From NCBI RefSeq assembly GCF_900188405.1, contig NZ_FZOF01000028.1:61145-125144 (forward strand): a DNA stretch of 64,000 nucleotides, given 5' to 3'. Positions 58,937 to 64,000 of the stretch are shown here, piece by piece. Source of the stretch: Actinacidiphila glaucinigra. Lineage in GTDB: Bacteria; Actinomycetota; Actinomycetes; Streptomycetales; Streptomycetaceae. Under the pieces are notes generated by a model, which saw only the letters and a program-made list of their open reading frames with translations, was not told the DNA's origin and ran no database searches. The number at the start of each line of letters is the position of its first letter. The first letter of the stretch is position 1. Both the position numbers and the translations under genes were made by a program.

Positions 58937-60217
58937 GTGATCGACGGACCCCTTGCGAAGGCCGCTCCCGCCCCGCCTTCACCCAGGCCCCTCACACGCG
59001 CCGGTGCCGCCGTCGGCTTCGCGGTGCTGTGCGTCTCGTACATGGTCAACGCCATGGACCGGCAGGTCTTCTACCCCCTGCTGCCGGAGATCCGCGCGGA
59101 GTTCGGCTTCTCCCTCGACCAAGGAGGGCTGCTCGCAACCGGTTTCACGCTCGGCATGGCCCTGGTCGGACTTCCCACGAGCTACCTGATGGACCGGATC
59201 GGCCGCAGAAGCGTCCTCGTGCTGAGCGTCGTCGTCTACTCCCTGGGCACCCTGGCGATCCCCTTCGCCGCCGGCTTCGCCGACATGGGCGTCTACCGGC
59301 TACTCTCCGGCGTGGGTGAGGGCATGCAGGCCACCGCCCTGTACGCGGTCATCGGCGCCTACTTCTTCCACCGCCGGGCGGTCGCCGCCGGCGTCGTCGG
59401 CGTCGCCTTCGGCGCGGGCGTCTTCCTCGGTCCGCTGATCGGCAACGGCGTCGCCGGCACCTGGGGAGGCTGGCGCGACCCGTTCTACGTGTTCGCGGCC
59501 GCCGGCCTGGGCATCGCCCTGCTCATCACCGCCACCGTCAGCCGCACCATGACCGAGGCGGTCACCGGCTCCGGACCCGGCGGCGGCACGCCCGCCGACC
59601 GCTACGACCACGTGCCGGCCGGCCCCTGCAACCGCAACACCCTGGGCATTGGCGTCGTCTGCGCCGTGACCGGCCTGGTGAACTACGGCTTCCTCGGGCT
59701 CTACCCGACGTTCCTGCGCGAGCACCTCGGGCTCGGCGCCGGGCAGGCGGCGCTGGCCGTCTCCTGTTTCGGCTTCGGCGCGATGATGGCGCTGCCGGCC
59801 GGCTGGCTCGGCGACCGCGTCAACCAGCGGCTCCTGCTGGCCGTCGGGTTCGTGGCCACGTCCGGCACCGCGGCGCTCACCTACCAGTACGCCACGTCGG
59901 CCCCGGCCCAGTACGCCCTCGCCTTCCTCATGGGCACCTTCGCCAGCGGCATCCTCTTCACCAACTGCACCACCGCCATGCAGCGCGCCGTGCGCCCCGA
60001 ACTCGTCGGCCGGGGCTCGGGCCTGTTCATGCTGACGTACTACGTTCCGGCCGCGTTCTCCGGGCTGCTCTTCGCCCGACTCGTCGACGCGCTCGGCTGG
60101 GGCGGCGCCGGCCTCTGGCAGCTGACCGTCCTGCCCCTGCTGGGACTTGCCGGGCTCGCGCTGGTCGACACCTCGAGGATGGTCGTACCGAACCGGGCGT
60201 CCGCCCGCGGCCGCTAG
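58937..60217 (+). CDS. MFS transporter
   Basis: The product has 426 residues from GTG 58937 (AAGGA 7 nt before). It has 12 predicted helices. The first begins 'AAVGFAVLCVSYMVNAMDRQ', a sialate/aromatic-acid-symporter-like start with the conserved D-R in 'NAMDRQVFYPLLPEIRAEF'. Motif A 'SYLMDRIGRRSVLVLSVVV' and second-half 'GWLGDRVNQRLLLAVGF' are both present. It resembles importers of organic acids more than drug pumps. It shares the two-operator region with the CocE hydrolase and ends at a strong terminator. Confidence 0.9.
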   Translation: MIDGPLAKAAPAPPSPRPLTRAGAAVGFAVLCVSYMVNAMDRQVFYPLLPEIRAEFGFSLDQGGLLATGFTLGMALVGLPTSYLMDRIGRRSVLVLSVVVYSLGTLAIPFAAGFADMGVYRLLSGVGEGMQATALYAVIGAYFFHRRAVAAGVVGVAFGAGVFLGPLIGNGVAGTWGGWRDPFYVFAAAGLGIALLITATVSRTMTEAVTGSGPGGGTPADRYDHVPAGPCNRNTLGIGVVCAVTGLVNYGFLGLYPTFLREHLGLGAGQAALAVSCFGFGAMMALPAGWLGDRVNQRLLLAVGFVATSGTAALTYQYATSAPAQYALAFLMGTFASGILFTNCTTAMQRAVRPELVGRGSGLFMLTYYVPAAFSGLLFARLVDALGWGGAGLWQLTVLPLLGLAGLALVDTSRMVVPNRASARGR

Positions 60218-60238
60218 GCGGCGGGCGGGCCGGACGAG

Positions 60239-60270
60239 GTGGGGCCGGGGTCGAAGGACCCCGGCCCCAC
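60239..60270. terminator. bidirectional terminator between MFS and DinB genes
   Basis: GTGGGGCCGGGGTC-GAAG-GACCCCGGCCCCAC is a perfect 14-bp stem with a GAAG tetraloop, exactly between the convergent stops at 60217 and 60272. Confidence 0.88.
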
Positions 60271-60271
60271 G

Positions 60272-60832
60272 TCACTGGCCGACCCTGCCGTCGACGCACT
60301 CGCGCAGCAGGTCGGCGTGACCGCAGTGGCGGGCGTACTCCTCGACCCTGTGCACGAGCAGTTCCCTGACCGCCATCCCGTCCTTGCCCACGCGCGCGCC
60401 CGGCTCCGGGTGCTCCGCCAGCGCCGCGTCGGTCGCGGCCTGCTCGCGCTCCAGGTCGCGGTAGGCGGCGTCGACCACGGCCTGATCGGCGACGGCACCG
60501 TCGAAGTCCGCGTCACGCGGGCCGTACAGCTTCGGCAGCGGTTCGCCGTCGCTGATCCAGTTCCGCCAGTCGCGTTCCACCTCCGCGAGGTGCCGGACCA
60601 GGCCGAGCAGCGACATCGTCGACGGCGGGACCGAACGGCGGGCCAGTTGCTCCGCGTCCAGGCCCTGGCACTTCATCCGCAGGGTCATGCGGTAGCTCGT
60701 CAGGTAGTCGTGGAGAGTGGCGAGCTCGCCCTCCGGGCTCGGGCCGTCGGTGTTGCGGGGGTCGTCGTCCGGGTCGACCCACATGTCGGGGTAGACGGTC
60801 GCCTGGGTCCATCGCGTCGCTCGGTCGGTCAT
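60272..60832 (-). CDS. DinB-family protein (DUF664)
   Basis: The product has 186 residues from ATG 60832. DinB helix bundle: 'ATLHDYLTSYRMTLRMKCQG', 'LARRSVPPSTMSLLGLVRHLAEVERDWR' (first His), 'LLVHRVEEYARHCGHADLLRE' (last His pair). These are the metal-binding histidines of the DUF664 group. Some members are thiol-dependent transferases. Function not established. Confidence 0.88.
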   Translation of the reverse strand: MTDRATRWTQATVYPDMWVDPDDDPRNTDGPSPEGELATLHDYLTSYRMTLRMKCQGLDAEQLARRSVPPSTMSLLGLVRHLAEVERDWRNWISDGEPLPKLYGPRDADFDGAVADQAVVDAAYRDLEREQAATDAALAEHPEPGARVGKDGMAVRELLVHRVEEYARHCGHADLLRECVDGRVGQ

Positions 60833-60888
60833 GCCCCGCATGCTGGCCCCTCACGGCCCGAGTGCGCCACCGGGTTTGCCCGGAGACG

Positions 60889-61347
60889 CTAGCCCAGGTG
60901 CTCCGCGACGCTTTCGAACTGGACGGCCATGCTCGCGAGGGAGGCGGAGTCCACGTGGTCCATCACGCGCCTGCGCGCACTGGCCAGGAGCGACGGGTAG
61001 GCGGCCTCCAGCCGTTCCAGCCCGCCCTGGGTCAAGGTCGCCACGCTGCCCCGCGCGTCCACCTCGTGCCGGCGCTTGGCCACCCAGCCGCGGGCCTTCA
61101 GCGAGTCGACCACCCGTGAGATGCGGCTGGCCGAGAGGCGGGTGAGCTCGGCCAGATCGATCATCCGCAGTTCGCGGTCCTTGGCCTCGGACAGGAACAT
61201 CAGCACCGAGTACTCGGACAGCGTCAGCCCGGTCGACTTCAGAAGGTCGTCATCCAGAGCCTTCGGCAACGCGGTCATCACGCGTTGCAGGGCACGCCAG
61301 AAGCGCTCTTCTTCTGCGTCCAGGGGAGCATCCGCCGTCATTGCCAT
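60889..61347 (-). CDS. MarR-family regulator
   Basis: This 152-residue protein has MarR winged helix 'LTLSEYSVLMFLSEAKDREL', 'RMIDLAELTRLSASRISRVVDSLKARGWVAKRR', 'DARGSVATLTQGGLERLEAAYP'. The start is ATG 61347 or the nearby ATG 61341. It is divergent from the I36 inhibitor gene with a 165-nt gap and may regulate it. The C-terminal helix 'MDHVDSASLASMAVQFESV' is the dimer helix. Confidence 0.9.
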   Translation of the reverse strand: MAMTADAPLDAEEERFWRALQRVMTALPKALDDDLLKSTGLTLSEYSVLMFLSEAKDRELRMIDLAELTRLSASRISRVVDSLKARGWVAKRRHEVDARGSVATLTQGGLERLEAAYPSLLASARRRVMDHVDSASLASMAVQFESVAEHLG

Positions 61348-61512
61348 AGCTTAACCCGCCGGTACGGCGCCTACGGCCTCCTCGTCGTGCGTCAAGAGGG
61401 CGGGCTCGGAACCGGCCATATCTAGTTGAATCGTTGACCATTTCCTCGCGGCCGGGCCAGGCTGGGACGCCTCAGCACCCCATCTCCCCGCCCCGCGTCA
61501 CGAAGGAGAGTC

Positions 61513-61890
61513 ATGCACGGATTCGGTTACAAGCGCGCCGCAGCGGCCGCGGCGGCGACCGCCGCCGGACTTCTGCTGGGGCTGGCCCCCACCTCGGCGT
61601 CGGCGACGTCCGGCCCGATCGCCGTGGACAGGGGGGACTCCCGGTGCACCACCGCGGGCAGCCTCTGCGTCTTCGAAACGGAGTGGTTCACGGGGCGCAC
61701 GGCGCTCTACCGGGACGTCGACACCGACTGCGTGACGGCGCCGTACGGGATCCTCGCGAACATCAACATGACGGACCGGCCCGTCACGTTCTACAAGAAC
61801 ACGGACTGCACGGGCCCCTCGACGACCGAGCCCGCGGGGAACCTCCACTCCTGGAAGTCCCTCGGCCCCATGTACAGCTTCCACGCCTGA
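61513..61890 (+). CDS. secreted peptidase-inhibitor I36-family protein
   Basis: This 125-residue precursor has a signal peptide of about 33 residues ('GYKRAAAAAAATAAGLLLGL', cut after TSASA). The mature part is beta/gamma-crystallin-like: 'CTTAGSLCVFETEWFTGRTAL', 'DTDCVTAPYGILANINMTDRPVTFY', 'NTDCTGP'. Four cysteines can form two disulfides, as in the I36 metalloproteinase inhibitor SMPI family. The SD is GAAGGAGAG. Secreted; target protease unknown. Confidence 0.88.
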   Translation: MHGFGYKRAAAAAAATAAGLLLGLAPTSASATSGPIAVDRGDSRCTTAGSLCVFETEWFTGRTALYRDVDTDCVTAPYGILANINMTDRPVTFYKNTDCTGPSTTEPAGNLHSWKSLGPMYSFHA

Positions 61891-61937
61891 CCGCCCGCAC
61901 GCCCTGACGGCGCGCTTCCGGCGGCCGGCCTCCCCCG

Positions 61938-61977
61938 CCCCCCTGCGGCGGCCCGCTCAGGGACGCCGCCAGGGGGG
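61938..61977. terminator. hairpin between I36 and SDR genes
   Basis: CCCCCCT (GC bulge) GGCGGC pairs with GCCGCC AGGGGGG across a 12-nt loop. It lies between convergent stops at 61890 and 61996. Confidence 0.6.
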
Positions 61978-61995
61978 CGGCAAGGGGACCGGTCG

Positions 61996-62703
61996 TCACC
62001 AGGGGAGCGCGCCGTTGCGGTCGAAGTAGCCGCCGGTCGGGCCGTCGGAGCCGACGAGCGCCATGCGGACGATGATCTCGGAACCCTGCTCGACCGTCTG
62101 GAAACCGGTGTTGCCGTTCAGGTCGGTCTTCGTGAAGCCCGGCTCGACCGAGTTGATCCGGAAGTCCGGCAGCGCCTTCGCGTACTGGACGGTGATCATG
62201 TTCACCGCCAGCTTCGACGCCGGGTAGTCCATGCCCGGGAACATGTAGGCCGGCTGGTCCGGGTCGGCGACGTGGTGCAGCGAACCCAGACCGCTGCTGA
62301 CGTTGACGACGACCGGGGAGGCGGACTTCCGGAGCAGCGGCACGAAGGCGTGGAGGACGCGTACGACACCGAAGACGTTGGTGTCGAAGGTCTTCCGCAT
62401 CTCGTCGGCGGTGGTCTCCACGGTGGGCACGACGCTGTTGTCCGCCCGGCGCACCTCGATGCCGGCGTTGTTGATCAGCACGTCCAGGCCGCCTTGGGCC
62501 TCGACCGTCCGCGCGGCGGTGGCGACGGAGTCGTCGTCGGTCACGTCCAGCCGGACGAAGGACGCGCCCAGCCGCTCGGCGGCCTGACGGCCCCGCTCCG
62601 CGTCGCGGGCGCCGATCCACACGGTGTGGCCCTCCGCGATCAGGCGGCGCGCGGTCTCGTAACCCAGCCCCTTGTTGGCTCCCGTGATCAGTGTGGTCGT
62701 CAT
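61996..62703 (-). CDS. SDR-family oxidoreductase (paralogue B)
   Basis: The product has 235 residues from ATG 62703. 'TLITGANKGLGYETARRLIA', 'ARDAERGRQAAERLG', NNAG, 'VVVNVSSGLGSL' and 'DYPASKLAVNMITVQYAKAL' give an intact Ser-Tyr-Lys set. The C-terminus 'GSDGPTGGYFDRNGALPW' is shared with paralogue A (55907-56599). The pair resembles carbonyl-reductase-like SDRs using NADPH. No cluster partner is evident. Confidence 0.9.
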   Translation of the reverse strand: MTTTLITGANKGLGYETARRLIAEGHTVWIGARDAERGRQAAERLGASFVRLDVTDDDSVATAARTVEAQGGLDVLINNAGIEVRRADNSVVPTVETTADEMRKTFDTNVFGVVRVLHAFVPLLRKSASPVVVNVSSGLGSLHHVADPDQPAYMFPGMDYPASKLAVNMITVQYAKALPDFRINSVEPGFTKTDLNGNTGFQTVEQGSEIIVRMALVGSDGPTGGYFDRNGALPW

Positions 62704-62937
62704 GGTGTCACTCCCGACGTAGGTGTGTTCGTTCTCCGACGCATCCACAGTGCGGCGGAGCGGGGCGCCCAGGGAGTCGTCCCGTTTTCCTGGGACTCGC
62801 GGTACCAGCGGCCTTCCGCCGCCCGCGGCGCCGGGCTGTGACGCGGTCCACAGACCGTCCGGGACGGTACCGGACCCCGAGGTCCTGGACAGCCCCTCGG
62901 ACGCCGGCAGGGCGGCCGGGCGCTGAGCGCCGGGCGT

Positions 62938-63621
62938 CTACGTACGGCTGGCTGCGGTGCCGCCGGTGCCGATGCGGTAGCCGACCCCGGGCACCGTGAC
63001 GATGAGCCATGGTTCGCCGAGGCGCTTGCGCAGTGCGGAGACCGTGATGCGGACGGCGTTGGTGAAGGGGTCGGCGTGGTCGTCCCAGGCCCGCTTCAGC
63101 AGTTCTTCGGCGCTGATGACACCGCCTTCCGCGGCGACGAGGACTTCGAGGACGGCGAACTGCTTGCGGGTGAGCGCGACATGGCGTCCGTCGCGGAAGA
63201 CCTCACGGCGGAAGGGATCCAGCCGCAGGCCCGCGATCTCACGGACCGGAGGCCGGGCGTACGCGCGTCTGCGGTCGAGCGCCCTCAGCCGCAGGACGAG
63301 CTCCCGCAGCTCGAACGGTTTGGTGAGGTAGTCGTCCGCGCCGAGCCCGAACCCGGAGGCCTTGTCGTCGATCCGGTCGGCGGCGGTGAGCATGAGGATC
63401 GGGATGCCGCTGCCGGAGGCGACGATGCGCCGGGCGACCTCGTCGCCGGACGGGCCGGGGATGTCGCGGTCGAGGACCGCGAGGTCGTAGGAGTTGACGC
63501 TCAGCAGTTCCAGGGCCGAGTCGCCGTCGCCGGCGATGTCGGCGGCGATCGCCTCCAGCCGCAGACCGTCACGGACGGCCTCGGCCAGATAGGGCTCGTC
63601 CTCGACGATCAGTACACGCAT
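62938..63621 (-). CDS. OmpR/PhoB-family response regulator
   Basis: This 227-residue protein has receiver domain 1-115 with acidic pocket 'IVEDE', phosphoacceptor Asp51 in 'LAVLDRDIPGPSGDE', Thr in 'LMLTAADRIDD' and Lys in 'DDYLTKPFELRELVLRL'. The winged-helix output domain (about 128-222) has 'ALTRKQFAVLEVLVAAEGGV' and 'NAVRITVSALRKRLG'. No histidine kinase gene follows within the window: the next gene downstream is an SDR after a 234-nt gap. A terminator separates it from the FtsX-type permease gene upstream. Confidence 0.92.
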   Translation of the reverse strand: MRVLIVEDEPYLAEAVRDGLRLEAIAADIAGDGDSALELLSVNSYDLAVLDRDIPGPSGDEVARRIVASGSGIPILMLTAADRIDDKASGFGLGADDYLTKPFELRELVLRLRALDRRRAYARPPVREIAGLRLDPFRREVFRDGRHVALTRKQFAVLEVLVAAEGGVISAEELLKRAWDDHADPFTNAVRITVSALRKRLGEPWLIVTVPGVGYRIGTGGTAASRT

Positions 63622-63706
63622 GCCCGAAGCCTAGACAGCACGACATATCGCCGGCGTATGCATCGGCGGGTGCAGGCCGGACCGCTCTGCCTTCGCCTGG
63701 GCGTTC

Positions 63707-63741
63707 GCACCCGGCACCCGCGGCCACCGGGTGCCGGGTGC
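63707..63741 (-). terminator. terminator downstream of FtsX-type permease
   Basis: GCACCCGGCACCCG-CGGCCAC-CGGGTGCCGGGTGC: perfect 14-bp stem and 7-nt loop, 11 nt after the permease stop. It uncouples the permease from the response regulator. Confidence 0.8.
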
Positions 63742-63751
63742 GTGCACGGGG

Positions 63752-64000
63752 TCAGGAGGGCGCGCGCAGGGCGTCGACGGGTTCCATGCGGGCGGCGCGC
63801 AGCGACGGGTAGAGGCCGGCGAGCAGGCCCACGAGGGCGCCGGCCACCGGGGCTCCGAGGGCCAGGCCCAGGTCCAGCACCGGTGTCCAGTGCTTCACGG
63901 CGGCCACGCAGACGACGGCCACCACGCCGAGCGCCGCGCCGACGACGCCGCCGAGGAGCCCGATGGTGGTGGACTCCGCCAGGAACTGCCCGGCCACCTG
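63752..64000 (-). CDS. ABC transporter permease (FtsX/MacB type), C-terminal part
   Basis: The visible 83 residues are the end of an FtsX-domain permease. 'AGQFLAESTTIGLLGGVVGAALGVVAVVCV' is followed by a hydrophobic hairpin and the closing 'GLLAGLYPSLRAARMEPVDALRAPS'. The last motif is the diagnostic end of MacB/FtsX permeases. The gene is open through 64000, so its start lies beyond the window. It would work with an ATPase encoded outside. Confidence 0.88.
   Translation of the reverse strand, partial: QVAGQFLAESTTIGLLGGVVGAALGVVAVVCVAAVKHWTPVLDLGLALGAPVAGALVGLLAGLYPSLRAARMEPVDALRAPS

Overview
The window is a 64 kb chromosome segment of very high G+C content with third-position G/C bias, many GTG starts, ATGA/GTGA stop-start overlaps, and families typical of Streptomyces (SpoIIE-like PP2C phosphatase, HATPase_c_2 protein, ECF sigma factors, mycothiol-dependent isomerase fold, TipAS-type MerR, protease-inhibitor I36 protein). 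I read it as Streptomyces or a very close relative. No rRNA, CRISPR array, prophage or intact insertion sequence is visible. The mixture of transporters, regulators and single metabolic genes suits an accessory part of the chromosome.

The centrepiece is a complete selenocysteine (Sec) island at about 9.8-22 kb. It holds a cysteine desulfurase (9767-10957), a three-subunit formate dehydrogenase (11038-16348), selA (17546-18892), selB (18894-20690), tRNA-Sec selC on the opposite strand (20716-20808) and selD (20931-21950). The alpha subunit has an in-frame TGA at 11605-11607 at the exact Sec position of the family. It is followed 11 nt later by a hairpin with a GGTCT loop, as in E. coli fdhF. 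Automated gene callers will break this gene in two. A 1.2 kb gene-free stretch with direct and inverted GC-rich repeats separates the formate dehydrogenase operon from selA.

1-9.8 kb: partial amino-acid permease, nitrilase-like amidohydrolase and divergent GntR regulator; CPA1 antiporter; UBP zinc finger; GNAT; an HTH/Clp-N two-gene unit with two copies of one dyad operator; PP2C phosphatase; DUF2255; and two SDR genes, one lacking the catalytic Lys and one broken by a 1-nt frameshift.

22-41 kb: PLP dehydratase, TetR, AlkD-like HEAT protein, an SDR/SnoaL/HxlR unit with a 34-bp nested dyad operator, F420-type reductase, and an ECF sigma factor fused to a zinc anti-sigma motif, a membrane helix and an extracellular glycosyl hydrolase. 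Then follow a CX5R phosphatase, LysR/MFS, a Tat-exported PHP metallohydrolase, a decayed pyridine nucleotide-disulfide oxidoreductase, TPR protein, lamin-tail secreted protein, a SigJ-like ECF and a TipAS MerR regulator.

41-64 kb: methyltransferase; a glycerolipid cluster (lipid kinase, alkyl-DHAP-synthase-like flavoprotein, TetR, GlpD); TetR with twin operators facing an ATPase-fold protein; thioesterase; a DauR-like regulator/aminotransferase/ornithine cyclodeaminase operon; a beta-lactamase-like protein; FadR regulator and CynX-type transporter 3 nt apart head to head; CocE hydrolase and MFS transporter sharing a two-operator region; MarR; I36 inhibitor; two paralogous SDRs; an OmpR-type response regulator without a kinase; and a partial FtsX-type permease.
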